In this document: positions 16,586 to 25,085 of the stretch, in pieces | Position numbering within the stretch: the first letter of the stretch is position 1 | Layout: each line of letters opens with the position of its first letter | Origin: Pseudomonas moraviensis | GTDB taxonomy: Bacteria > Pseudomonadota > Gammaproteobacteria > Pseudomonadales > Pseudomonadaceae | Assembly: GCF_900105805.1 (NCBI RefSeq) | Contig: NZ_LT629788.1 | Span: 4,386,501-4,450,500 of the forward strand | Reading direction: 5' to 3' | Length of the DNA: 64,000 bases | Notes under the pieces: generated by a model | The model's input: only the letters and a program-made list of their open reading frames with translations | What the model was told of the DNA's origin: nothing | The model's database searches: none | Translations under genes and position numbers: made by a program

Positions 16586-18646
16586 TCAGAAATCCTTGCA
16601 CAGTCGCAGGGCGTCATAGATCGCGGCATGGGTATTACGCTGCGCCACGCAGTCGCCGATGCGGAACAGCAAGTAGCCGTCACCCGCCTCGCTCAGCGAA
16701 GGCTGCGGCTGGATCGCGAACAGCGCTTCGACGTCGATCTGGCCCTTGTTGCGCGAGCCGTCCTTGAGGGCGTAGTAGATTTCCTCGTCCGGGCGCACGC
16801 CGTTTTCGACGACCACCTGATCGACCACCCGCTCCTCTTTCGCGCCGGTGTATTCGTTCTCCAGTACCGCGATCAGCTTGTCGCCTTCGCGGTAGACCTT
16901 TTCCAGCATCATGTCGCCGGTCATGATCACTTCTTTCGGGTACATGCTGCGGTAGTAGGTCGGGAACGACGTACCGCCGATGGCCACGCCCGGCTTGATG
17001 TCGTCGGTGACGATCTCGACCTGGCTGCCCTTGTCGGCGAGGAAGTCGGCCACCGACATCCCGGTGAACTCGCAAATGGTGTCGTAGACCAGCACGTTCT
17101 TGCCCGGCGCGACTTTGCCGTCGAGCACGTCCCAGCTGCTCACCACCAGCCCTTCGGCCGCGCCCCAGTGTTCGTTCTGCTCGAGGTACGGATGACCACC
17201 GACCGCCAGCACCACGACATCCGGACGCAGGTCCATGATCGTATCGGCGTCCGCCGCCGTGCCGAGGCGCAGATCGACTTTCAGCCGCGCCAGTTCCAGC
17301 TGGAACCAGCGGGTGATGCCGGCGATCTGATCGCGCTGCGGCGCTTTCGATGCAGTAGTGATCTGCCCACCGATGAATTCTTTCTTCTCGAACAAGGTCA
17401 CGTCGTGGCCACGTTCGGCCGCCACACGCGCAGCTTCCATCCCGGCAGGGCCGGCACCCACCACTACGACTTTGCGTTTCGGCCCGGTGGATTTCTCGAT
17501 GATGTGCGGCACGCCCATGTATTCACGGGACGTCGCGGCGTTCTGGATGCACAACACATCGAGACCTTGATACTGGCGGTCGATGCAATAGTTGGCGCCG
17601 ACGCACTGTTTGATCTGGTCGATCTGGCCCATCTTGATCTTGGCGATCAGGTGCGGGTCAGCGATGTGCGCGCGGGTCATGCCGACCATGTCGACGTAAC
17701 CGCCCTCGAGAATCCGCGTAGCCTGGTTCGGGTCCTTAATGTTCTGTGCGTGCAGCACCGGCACCTTGACCACTTCCTTGATTCCGGCGGCCAGATGCAG
17801 GAACGGCTCCGGTGGATAACTCATGTTCGGAATCACGTTGGCCAGGGTGTTGTGCGTATCGCAACCCGAGCCGACCACGCCGATGAAATCGAGCATGCCG
17901 GTGTCGTCGTAATACTTGGCGATCTGCTTCATGTCCTCGTGGGACAAGCCGTCCGGGTGGAACTCGTCACCGCACAGGCGCATGCCGACGCAGAAATCGT
18001 CACCAACCTCGGCGCGCACGGCTTTGAGCACTTCCAGACCGAACTTCATCCGCCCTTCGAAGCTGCCGCCCCACTCGTCGGTGCGCTTGTTGACGCGCGG
18101 GCTCCAGAACTGGTCGATCATGTGCTGGTGCACGGCCGACAGCTCGACGCCATCGAGGCCACCGGCCTTGGCCCGGCGCGCCGCCTGTGCGTAGTTGCCG
18201 ATCACCCGCCAGATCTCTTCCGGCTCGATGGTCTTGCAGGTGGCGCGGTGCACCGGTTCACGGATGCCCGACGGCGACATCAGCGTCGGCCAGTTGAAAC
18301 CGTCCCAGCGCGAGCGACGGCCCATGTGGGTAATCTGGATCATGATCTTGGCGCCATGCTTGTGCATGGCGTCGGCCAGATTCTGGAAGTGCGGAATGAT
18401 CCGGTCGGTGGACAGATTGACCGAACTCCACCATTCCTGCGGGCTGTCGATCGCCACCACGGACGAACCGCCGCAGATGGCCAGGCCAATGCCGCCCTTG
18501 GCCTTCTCTTCGTAATACTTGACGTAGCGGTCGGTGGTCATGCCACCGTCAGTCGCGTAGACCTCGGCGTGCGCGGTGCTGAGCACGCGGTTGCGGATGG
18601 TCAGTTTGCCGATCTGGATCGGCTGGAACATTGCTTCGAAAGCCAT
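16586..18646 (-). CDS. dgcA: Dimethylglycine dehydrogenase flavoprotein subunit
   Basis: 686-residue enzyme of the trimethylamine dehydrogenase/2,4-dienoyl-CoA reductase family. It has an N-terminal FMN TIM barrel (MFQPIQIGKLTIRNRV), a [4Fe-4S] region (CVGANYCID and later CIQNAA) and a C-terminal dinucleotide-binding domain (VVVVGAGPAGMEAARVAAERG). In P. aeruginosa the homologue is essential for growth on dimethylglycine. It starts 15 bases after the DUF5943-like gene. Confidence 0.94.
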   Translation of the reverse strand: MAFEAMFQPIQIGKLTIRNRVLSTAHAEVYATDGGMTTDRYVKYYEEKAKGGIGLAICGGSSVVAIDSPQEWWSSVNLSTDRIIPHFQNLADAMHKHGAKIMIQITHMGRRSRWDGFNWPTLMSPSGIREPVHRATCKTIEPEEIWRVIGNYAQAARRAKAGGLDGVELSAVHQHMIDQFWSPRVNKRTDEWGGSFEGRMKFGLEVLKAVRAEVGDDFCVGMRLCGDEFHPDGLSHEDMKQIAKYYDDTGMLDFIGVVGSGCDTHNTLANVIPNMSYPPEPFLHLAAGIKEVVKVPVLHAQNIKDPNQATRILEGGYVDMVGMTRAHIADPHLIAKIKMGQIDQIKQCVGANYCIDRQYQGLDVLCIQNAATSREYMGVPHIIEKSTGPKRKVVVVGAGPAGMEAARVAAERGHDVTLFEKKEFIGGQITTASKAPQRDQIAGITRWFQLELARLKVDLRLGTAADADTIMDLRPDVVVLAVGGHPYLEQNEHWGAAEGLVVSSWDVLDGKVAPGKNVLVYDTICEFTGMSVADFLADKGSQVEIVTDDIKPGVAIGGTSFPTYYRSMYPKEVIMTGDMMLEKVYREGDKLIAVLENEYTGAKEERVVDQVVVENGVRPDEEIYYALKDGSRNKGQIDVEALFAIQPQPSLSEAGDGYLLFRIGDCVAQRNTHAAIYDALRLCKDF

Positions 18647-18661
18647 GGCACGGTCCTCGGC

Positions 18662-19192
18662 TTACAACGGCTTGACGATGAACAAGCCGTCATCGTGGCC
18701 CTCTTCGGAGCCTCCGTAGACTTGCTCGGCCACAGTACGGATCTTGCTGCCACGGGCTTCGAGAATCTGGTCCATGGCACCGGCAAACCAGCCGGTGAAC
18801 ATGTAATCGACCTTGCGCCCGACCTTGCCGTAGACATAGACGAATGCCGAGTGCTCGAGCTTGACGCTGGCGGTGCCCTTGTCGAGGTCGATGTCCTGGA
18901 TCTTGAACAGGCCCCAGCCGCGTTGCGACAGGCGCTTCATGTAGTGCTCAAACACCGCGACGCCTTCCAGGCCGTGGCATTCGGCTTCCTTTTCACACCA
19001 GTGCCAGGCGGATTTGTAGCCGGCCTTGTAGAGGATTTCCGCATAGGCTTCGGCGCCCAGCACTTCCTCGATGCCCATGTGGTTGTTGACGAAGAAATGC
19101 CGCGGCACATAGAGCATGGGCAAGGCGTCGGAGGTCCAGACACCGGTCTCGCTGTCGACTTCGATAGGCAATTGCGGGGCGATCTTGGCCAT
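18662..19192 (-). CDS. DUF5943 (V4R-like) protein of the dimethylglycine operon
   Basis: 176 residues, homologous to PA5397 by position and sequence type. The central part (FFVNNHMGIEEVLGAEAYAE, then FTGWFAGAMDQIL) resembles 4-vinyl-reductase/V4R domains that bind small hydrophobic ligands. Its conserved place before dgcA suggests an accessory or assembly role, but no function is established. Confidence 0.75.
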   Translation of the reverse strand: MAKIAPQLPIEVDSETGVWTSDALPMLYVPRHFFVNNHMGIEEVLGAEAYAEILYKAGYKSAWHWCEKEAECHGLEGVAVFEHYMKRLSQRGWGLFKIQDIDLDKGTASVKLEHSAFVYVYGKVGRKVDYMFTGWFAGAMDQILEARGSKIRTVAEQVYGGSEEGHDDGLFIVKPL

Positions 19193-19236
19193 GGAAACTT
19201 AACTCCAGAAAAATTATGGTTCAGTGGTGGCCGCGG

Positions 19237-19270
19237 CCCTCACCCCAGCCCTCTCCCGCAGGAGAGGGGG
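19237..19270. repeat. Single CCCTCACCCC-type palindromic repeat
   Basis: One hairpin copy between the dipeptidase gene and the DUF5943-like gene, within the operon. Confidence 0.75.
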
Positions 19271-19295
19271 CAGTTCGGCGGCGGTCGTGAAAGCG

Positions 19296-20273
19296 TTATT
19301 CGCCCCAGACGTCTTTGAGGACGTTCACCCAGTTCTCACCCATGATCTTGCGCACCACACGTTCGGAATGACCGCGCTTGAGCAGGGTTTCGGTTAGGTT
19401 GGGGAATTCGCCGACGGTGCGGATGCCCAGCGGGTTGATGATCTTGCCGAAGCTGGTCAGGCGGCGGGCGTAGCCCTTGTCGTGGGTCAGGTATTCGAAG
19501 AAATCCTGGCCGTGACCCTGAGTGAAATCGGTGCCGATGCCGATGGCGTCTTCGCCAACGATGTTCATGGTGTATTCGATGGCTTCGGCGTAATCGTCGA
19601 TGGTCGAATCGATGCCCTTGGCGAGGAACGGCGCGAACATGGTCACGCCGACAAAACCGCCGTGGTCGGCGATGAACTTCAGTTCTGCGTCGGATTTGTT
19701 GCGCGGGTGCTCTTTGAGACCCGACGGCAGGCAGTGCGAATAGCAGACCGGTTTTTTCGATTCGAGGATGACCTCTTCGGAAGTCTTGGAACCGACGTGG
19801 GACAGGTCGCACATGACGCCGACGCGGTTCATCTCGGCGACGATCTCGCGACCGAAACCCGACAGGCCGCCGTCGCGTTCGTAGCAACCGGTGCCGACCA
19901 GATTCTGGGTGTTGTAGCACATCTGCACGATGCCCACGCCGAGCTGCTTGAACACCTCGACATAGCCGATCTGGTCTTCGAAAGCGTGGGCATTCTGGAA
20001 GCCGAAGAGGATGCCGGTCTTGCCCTGTTCCTTGGCGCGACGGATGTCGGCGGTGGTGCGCACCGGCATCACCAGGTCGCTGTTTTCACGGATCAGTTTC
20101 TGGCTGGCAGCGATGTTGTTCACGGTCGCCTGAAAGCCTTCCCACACCGACACAGTGCAGTTGGCTGCCGTCAGACCGCCCTTGCGCATGTCTTCGAACA
20201 GCTCGCGGTTCCATTTGGCAATGATCAGACCGTCGATAACGATGCTGTCGGCGTGTAATTCGGCTGGGCTCAT
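19296..20273 (-). CDS. M19 (renal dipeptidase) family protein with altered metal site
   Basis: 325-residue amidohydrolase-fold protein, first gene of the dgc operon and homologue of PA5396. Family landmarks are present: CDLSHVG and YSHCLPSG (second metal-site histidines), HPRNKSDAE and GIGTDFTQGH. The usual HxD of the first metal site (DGHND in canonical members) reads DGLII here, and the bridging Glu (VEGGH) reads FQNAH. Three of five canonical zinc ligands are therefore missing, so it is unlikely to be an ordinary dipeptidase. The start ATG follows GGGGA at 6 bases; the long upstream open frame has no family similarity. Confidence 0.85.
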   Translation of the reverse strand: MSPAELHADSIVIDGLIIAKWNRELFEDMRKGGLTAANCTVSVWEGFQATVNNIAASQKLIRENSDLVMPVRTTADIRRAKEQGKTGILFGFQNAHAFEDQIGYVEVFKQLGVGIVQMCYNTQNLVGTGCYERDGGLSGFGREIVAEMNRVGVMCDLSHVGSKTSEEVILESKKPVCYSHCLPSGLKEHPRNKSDAELKFIADHGGFVGVTMFAPFLAKGIDSTIDDYAEAIEYTMNIVGEDAIGIGTDFTQGHGQDFFEYLTHDKGYARRLTSFGKIINPLGIRTVGEFPNLTETLLKRGHSERVVRKIMGENWVNVLKDVWGE

Positions 20274-20504
20274 CAGGCGTCCCCTTATTGGCGATTCGTG
20301 CGCCGAATCGTCTGCCGGCGCTTTGGGGCCAGCATATGCCTCGGTGCCGGGGCGACCGGGTGCAAAAACGACAGGGGAATTGCCGAAAGCGTCAATCCGC
20401 GACAAAGGGTCGTCAGCCGCCCTCCTCGGCCGGCTGTTCAAGCCCGCGCGCTTGCGCCAGAATCTGCCGCAGCCTGCACCTACCCACGGATTAGAGCGAC
20501 CCCA

Positions 20505-20906
20505 ATGAAATCGATCTTCCTCGCCCTGGCACTGATTGCGACCGGCGCCCACGCCGCCGAAGAATCCGAGAACAACCCGTGCGACGCGGTGGAAAACGAC
20601 ATCCAGACCCTGGAATGCTCCGCCTACAGCCGCACCACCGCCGAAGACCTGCTCAAGGACAACTACGCCAGCCTCAACGAACGCATGCAGGCCGCGTACG
20701 GCAAGAACCCGACGCAACTGGCCGACATCACCGCCAAACTGAAAACCGCCCAGCAGCAATGGCTGAAAACCCGCGATGCCGATTGCGCGGTGGAAGCCTT
20801 CCCGGCGACGGCGGGGAGCAAGGCGTTCACGATTGCGCAGAATGATTGCATGGCGCGGATGAGTGATGAACGGTCGGAGTTTTTGGAGTCGATTGGGCAG
20901 GAATAG
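20505..20906 (+). CDS. LprI-family (DUF1311) periplasmic protein
   Basis: 133 residues with a Sec signal peptide (MKSIFLALALIATGAHA) and a small LprI-type domain with conserved cysteines (NPCDAVE, TLECSAY, DADCAVE, NDCMARM). Members include a mycobacterial lysozyme inhibitor, but most are uncharacterised. It is divergent from the dgc operon. The start at 20505 directly precedes the signal peptide. Confidence 0.8.
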   Translation: MKSIFLALALIATGAHAAEESENNPCDAVENDIQTLECSAYSRTTAEDLLKDNYASLNERMQAAYGKNPTQLADITAKLKTAQQQWLKTRDADCAVEAFPATAGSKAFTIAQNDCMARMSDERSEFLESIGQE

Positions 20907-20964
20907 ATGCTAAAAGATCAAATCTGACAATTTATGGAATGAGTGAGCCCAAGGAGAAGTTTCT

Positions 20965-22296
20965 GTGTCTAGAAAAAATCGTGCAAAACAGGGAGGGAAC
21001 TTGAATGCCCTACTACAAAAATATTTACAAAAACAACAAAAAGAGCAGCTAGTCAAATCACTTCCTCCGGAAGCGATCGAGTCTTTAAGCCAAACAATGG
21101 CGTGCATGACATTTGCCTCTGAAATCGAAATCAACGAACAAAAAAACGACCCACTCTATAAAAACACCTTAAAACTCTTAAGAAAATCAAAAAAAGAAAA
21201 ACTTATCGATCCAGAGCTAACCATTTTATTCAATGAAAGACGAGCTTTCGCTAAAAACCACCTCCATCTAAAAAGAGGACATCTAGCAAAACAAATCCTT
21301 TCAGACCAATATGAAAATTTCAAAAAAATAAAAAAAACCAGACCCGAAGTAGCATTAAAACTCCTAACATCCAAACTCGCCACAACAACAATACATTTAC
21401 GAGAAATGTATGAAAGAGTAACGTCCGAGATCGAAATTTTTGAATTCCACCCCATGCAAATCAAATTAAATGAATCATTGCTTGTTGCGGAGGTTAAAGA
21501 TCACGATATACTCACAAACGCGGCCTTTCTCATACTGAATCCAAAAAATCAATTTTTATCTGCACTATGCACCGAGAAAGAGTCTGAAGAACTTCCATTT
21601 TGGTATATAAATCAAGAGCCGATAAATGTCGCAAAAACACTAATATTCCTTCATAGGAAAGGGGTGTCGTTAGAAAGCTATTTCACTGAGAAATACGCAC
21701 ATCCATCCGGGTTTGAGCGCATAGTTGAACAGCTCGACAACCCCTATCTAAATATGCCCACCACACATTTACTTTGCAGTAGAAAAAACATCATCAGAGA
21801 AATTCTAGATTGCCATGCAAAAAAAATGTACAGCTCTTCAGTCTGCACTAGCCTTGTTCTCATTGAGGGGCTGATATGGGACTTTTCAAAAGAAATGCAT
21901 TTGCGCCATGGCGAAATTTACACAGATGAAAATTTTAGTATTTTGAAACTCAAGTCAGGAAAAACTCAAGCCGACCCAACAATAGGACTGTTGCTGCAGC
22001 AATCGAAACTCGGAGAGCTATTTGATAAAAAATTCGTCACATACTTCTGCAATGAACTCTATTCTGAACGAAACCCTATTTTACACGGAAGAGACTTATC
22101 CAATTTCACGGAGAAAAACTCTAGTAAAAAAATCGCTACCATAGAATATTTGCTCAATTTAATCATGAAAAAATATGAATTCGAAACAGATAAAAAAATA
22201 GACCAGACCCTTTCTGAAGAAACCAAGGCAGAAATAAAAAAACTGCTAAAAAAGAATTTTGAAAAATTAAATCTACAAGACCGCTCACCAAGTTAA
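20965..22296 (+). CDS. AT-rich orphan gene with a HEPN-type RX4H motif
   Basis: 443 residues, starting at GTG after AAGGAG with eight bases between. Three sampled 60-base lines have 27-37% G+C against 63% for a line of the next gene, and codon use is correspondingly unlike the neighbours, so it was acquired recently. The N-terminus is Lys-rich and helical. The C-terminal part has SERNPILHGRD (Arg369, His374), the RX4H signature of HEPN ribonucleases, followed by a helix ending in YLLNLIMKK as in related HEPN proteins. The rest is unrecognised. No antitoxin-like partner, transposase or integrase is adjacent. A defence or stress RNase is a reasonable inference, not shown. Confidence 0.7.
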   Translation: MSRKNRAKQGGNLNALLQKYLQKQQKEQLVKSLPPEAIESLSQTMACMTFASEIEINEQKNDPLYKNTLKLLRKSKKEKLIDPELTILFNERRAFAKNHLHLKRGHLAKQILSDQYENFKKIKKTRPEVALKLLTSKLATTTIHLREMYERVTSEIEIFEFHPMQIKLNESLLVAEVKDHDILTNAAFLILNPKNQFLSALCTEKESEELPFWYINQEPINVAKTLIFLHRKGVSLESYFTEKYAHPSGFERIVEQLDNPYLNMPTTHLLCSRKNIIREILDCHAKKMYSSSVCTSLVLIEGLIWDFSKEMHLRHGEIYTDENFSILKLKSGKTQADPTIGLLLQQSKLGELFDKKFVTYFCNELYSERNPILHGRDLSNFTEKNSSKKIATIEYLLNLIMKKYEFETDKKIDQTLSEETKAEIKKLLKKNFEKLNLQDRSPS

Positions 22297-22350
22297 CCAC
22301 GACAAGCACTGAGCCCTTACCACTTTAAAATTTAGCCTCAAGGAGCTCTG

Positions 22351-22767
22351 ATGAACATTTGCGGCATTGAAATCAAAGGCAGCGAAGCGATCATCGCCGT
22401 GGCTGCGCTCGACGGTTCGACGTTGAGCCACATCCCTCTCGCCACGAAAAAGATCGCTCTCGATGATGATGACGAGGCGGCGAACGTGCGGCGGTTCGCG
22501 GCGCAGGTGGCGTCGTTCGTGCGCGAGAACTCGGTGGACCGGATTGCGATCAAGAAGCGCAGCAAGAAGGGTGAGTTTGCCGGTGGGCCGACGACGTTCA
22601 AGATTGAGGGGGTGTTTCAGCTGCTCGATGGTTGTGAGGTGACGCTGTTGTCGCCGCAGACGATCAATGCACAGGCCAAGAAGCACAATTTCGAGCTGCC
22701 GGGGACGTTGAACAAGTATCAGCATGAGGCTTACAAGGCGGCGTGCTCGGCGTTGGTGAAGAAATAA
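22351..22767 (+). CDS. DUF3010 family protein
   Basis: 138 residues, MNICGIEIKGSEAIIAVAAL at the N-terminus with an RNase-H-like first strand, and FKIEGVFQLLDGCEVTLLSP. AAGGAG lies five bases before the ATG. Widespread in gamma-proteobacteria and of unknown function. It resembles Holliday-junction-resolvase-like folds only in outline. Confidence 0.78.
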   Translation: MNICGIEIKGSEAIIAVAALDGSTLSHIPLATKKIALDDDDEAANVRRFAAQVASFVRENSVDRIAIKKRSKKGEFAGGPTTFKIEGVFQLLDGCEVTLLSPQTINAQAKKHNFELPGTLNKYQHEAYKAACSALVKK

Positions 22768-22779
22768 TGTCGATCGAAT

Positions 22780-22868
22780 TGTAGGAGTGAGCCTGCTCGC
22801 GATAGCGGTGGGTCAGTCCCACACATGTGAGCCGATAGACCGCTATCGCGAGCAGGCTCACTCCTACA
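22780..22868. repeat. Inverted pair of TGTAGGAGTGAGCCTGCTCG repeats
   Basis: Two complementary copies around a ~40-base spacer, lying between the convergent DUF3010 gene and cdhR, where they could also act as a weak terminator. Confidence 0.85.
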
Positions 22869-22887
22869 GGGGTTTTGTGTGCATCAC

Positions 22888-23832
22888 TCAGGCCTGCGCG
22901 GTACGCCGATCCTCGCGCGGGCAACGGGCAAATCTGGCGCGATAGCTGCGGGTGAAGTACGACGGTGATTCAAACCCGCAGGCAATGCTGACCTCAAGCA
23001 CGCTCATGTCGGTCTGACGCAACAGCTGCCGGGCCTTTTCCAACCTCAACCGCAGATAGAAATTGCTCGGCGTGTCGTTCAGGTGCAGGCGAAACAAGCG
23101 CTCCAGCTGCCGTCGCGTCACCTTGATCGACTCCGCCAGTTGCAGCGTGCTCAGCGGCGGTTCGCTGTGCTGCTCCATTTCGCCGATCACCTGCACCAGT
23201 TTCTTGTTGCTGATGCCGTAGCGTGTGGCGACTTCCATGCGCTGGTGGTCTTTGCGCGGGCGGATGCGCCCGAGCACAAACTGCTCGCTGACCTGAATCG
23301 CCAGTTGCGGGCCGTGGGCCTGGGCGATCAGATCGAGCATCAGATCAATCGACGCCGTGCCACCCGCCGAAGTGATCCGCCGCCGGTCGATCTCGAACAG
23401 CTCCTGGGTAACGCTGAGCTGTGGATAAGATTCCTTGAACGCATCGATCGCTTCCCAGTGCAGGGTCAGGCGATGGCCATTGAGCAGGCCTGCTTCGGCG
23501 AGGACGAAGCTGCCGGTGTCGATCGCGCCGAGGGTCACGCCGTCCTTGTCCAGCCTGCGCAACCAGTGCTCCAGCATCGGCGTGATGAATTTCAGTGGTT
23601 CGAAGCCGGCCACCACCAGTAACGTCGCACCTTTTTTCAGCGGCTCCAGCGCCGCATCGGCGTTGACCGACATGCCGTTGCTCGCCAGTACCGCGCCGCC
23701 ATCGGCGCTGAGCACATGCCAGCGGTACAGCTCGCCACGAAAGCGGTTGGCCACCCGCAGCGGTTCGATCGCGGAGATAAAGCCGATGGCAGAGAACCCC
23801 GGCATCAGCAAAAAGTAGAAATCCTGGGACAT
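22888..23832 (-). CDS. cdhR: Carnitine catabolism regulator, GlxA/AraC family
   Basis: 314 residues with an N-terminal DJ-1/PfpI-like sensor domain (FYFLLMPGFSAIGFISAIEPLR) and a C-terminal AraC double helix-turn-helix (LSTLQLAESIKVTRRQLERL and MSVLEVSIACGFESPSYFTR). Its position divergent from caiX matches CdhR (PA5389) of P. aeruginosa, which activates the carnitine operon. The start at 23832 (MSQDFYFLL) is chosen by similarity; the ribosome site is weak. A perfect DnaA box lies inside. Confidence 0.9.
   Translation of the reverse strand: MSQDFYFLLMPGFSAIGFISAIEPLRVANRFRGELYRWHVLSADGGAVLASNGMSVNADAALEPLKKGATLLVVAGFEPLKFITPMLEHWLRRLDKDGVTLGAIDTGSFVLAEAGLLNGHRLTLHWEAIDAFKESYPQLSVTQELFEIDRRRITSAGGTASIDLMLDLIAQAHGPQLAIQVSEQFVLGRIRPRKDHQRMEVATRYGISNKKLVQVIGEMEQHSEPPLSTLQLAESIKVTRRQLERLFRLHLNDTPSNFYLRLRLEKARQLLRQTDMSVLEVSIACGFESPSYFTRSYRARFARCPREDRRTAQA
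23420..23428 (-). promoter_or_regulatory. Isolated DnaA box inside cdhR
   Basis: Perfect TTATCCACA on the minus strand; the only perfect copy found in the window outside 11007-13930. On its own it is probably chance. Confidence 0.35.
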
Positions 23833-23900
23833 GGGCGCACTCGGTTGGCGGACGCGTGGCTCGTTGATACGCCGATTGGCGGCGGCGTTCAAGCGTGCAG

Positions 23901-23931
23901 GTCGCTACAGTGCAAATGCCAGTCGCCGCAG
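23901..23931 (+). promoter_or_regulatory. GTCGC...CAGTGC direct repeats, 21 bases apart, in the cdhR-caiX region
   Basis: GTCGCTACAGTGC at 23901 and GTCGCCGCAGTGC at 23922 are direct repeats spaced 21 bases, two helical turns, about 95 bases upstream of caiX. This is the geometry expected for an AraC/GlxA activator; CdhR is the obvious candidate. Confidence 0.5.
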
Positions 23932-24022
23932 TGCGCTTTCACGGGCGTATAGCTGCGTAACTTGGCATCACCGGCGCGCAGATGCCGGGAACCACAATAA
24001 TCGAACTGCCGAGGAACCCGAC

Positions 24023-24967
24023 ATGAAACGACTGATCAGCAGCTGCGTTCTTGCACTCAGCGGTACCGCTTTCTTCAGCACCGGCGTGATGGCGGCCGAA
24101 CTGGCCTCCTGCAAGAACGTACGCATGGGTGTGGTCAACTGGACTGACGTGATCGCCACCAGTGCCATGACCCAGGTCCTGCTCGACGGCCTCGGCTACA
24201 GCACCAAACAGACCAGCGCCTCGCAGCAGATCATCTTCGCCGGGATTCGCGATCAGCGCCTGGACCTGTTCCTTGGCTACTGGAACCCGCTGATGACCCA
24301 GACCATCACGCCGTTCGTCGAGGCCAATCAGGTGAAAGTGCTCGAAGCACCGAGCCTGAAAGATGCCCGCGCCACTCTCGCCGTGCCGACCTATCTGGCT
24401 GACAAGGGCCTGAAAACCTTCGCCGACATCGCCAAATTCGAGAAGGAATTGGGCGGCAAGATCTACGGCATCGAGCCAGGGTCGGGCGCCAACACGCAGA
24501 TCAAAGCGATGATCGCCAAGAACCAGTTTGGTCTGGGCAAATTCCAGCTCGTCGAATCGAGCGAGGCCGGCATGCTCGCCGCCGTCGATCGCGCCGTGCG
24601 CCGCAAGGAAGCCGTGGTGTTCTTCGGCTGGGCGCCGCACCCGATGAACGTCAACATTCAGATGACCTATCTGACCGGTAGCGAAGATGCCCTTGGCCCG
24701 AACGAAGGCATGGCTACGGTGTGGACTGTCACTTCACCGAAATACGCCGAGCAGTGCCCGAACATCGGCCGCCTGCTGACCAACCTGACCTTCACCGCCG
24801 AAGCCGAGAGCCGAATGATGCAGCCGCTGCTCGATCACAAGGATGCCTTCGAGTCGGCCAAGCAATGGCTCAAGGATCACCCCGAAGACAAGCAGCGCTG
24901 GCTCGAAGGTGTGACGACTTTCGATGGCAAACCGGCCGCTGAAAATCTGCAACTGACCAGCAAATAA
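24023..24967 (+). CDS. caiX: Carnitine-binding periplasmic protein
   Basis: 314-residue OpuAC-type substrate-binding protein with a signal peptide (MKRLISSCVLALSGTAFFST). It is closely similar to ChoX in this window but is encoded with the carnitine genes. Aromatic residues suited to a trimethylammonium cage appear in VVNWTDV and LGYWNPLM. In P. aeruginosa CaiX delivers carnitine to the CbcWV membrane/ATPase components, which here lie at 34168-36188. GAGGA seven bases before ATG. Confidence 0.92.
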   Translation: MKRLISSCVLALSGTAFFSTGVMAAELASCKNVRMGVVNWTDVIATSAMTQVLLDGLGYSTKQTSASQQIIFAGIRDQRLDLFLGYWNPLMTQTITPFVEANQVKVLEAPSLKDARATLAVPTYLADKGLKTFADIAKFEKELGGKIYGIEPGSGANTQIKAMIAKNQFGLGKFQLVESSEAGMLAAVDRAVRRKEAVVFFGWAPHPMNVNIQMTYLTGSEDALGPNEGMATVWTVTSPKYAEQCPNIGRLLTNLTFTAEAESRMMQPLLDHKDAFESAKQWLKDHPEDKQRWLEGVTTFDGKPAAENLQLTSK

Positions 24968-24983
24968 CCTTGCGCTCAAAAGC

Positions 24984-25017
24984 CCCCTCACCCTGGCCCT
25001 CTCCCAAGGGATAGGGA
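24984..25017. repeat. Single CCCTCACCC-type palindromic repeat
   Basis: One diverged hairpin copy between caiX and cdhC. Confidence 0.65.
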
Positions 25018-25085
25018 ATTTAACGACGCTTCGCAGCCCCGCCACGGGCTGCGGACAGACCCATCACGCCTGAAGGAAACGCACC

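Noticed and set aside
16568..19318. Very long open frame on the plus strand opposite dgcA and its neighbour
   Set aside because: It is the complement of genes with clear family motifs; long antisense frames are common in DNA of this composition and the translated product has no recognisable domain.
20907..22350. Toxin-antitoxin pair or integrated element around the HEPN gene
   Set aside because: Only one gene is AT-rich; no partner, integrase, direct repeats or tRNA attachment site can be seen at the borders.
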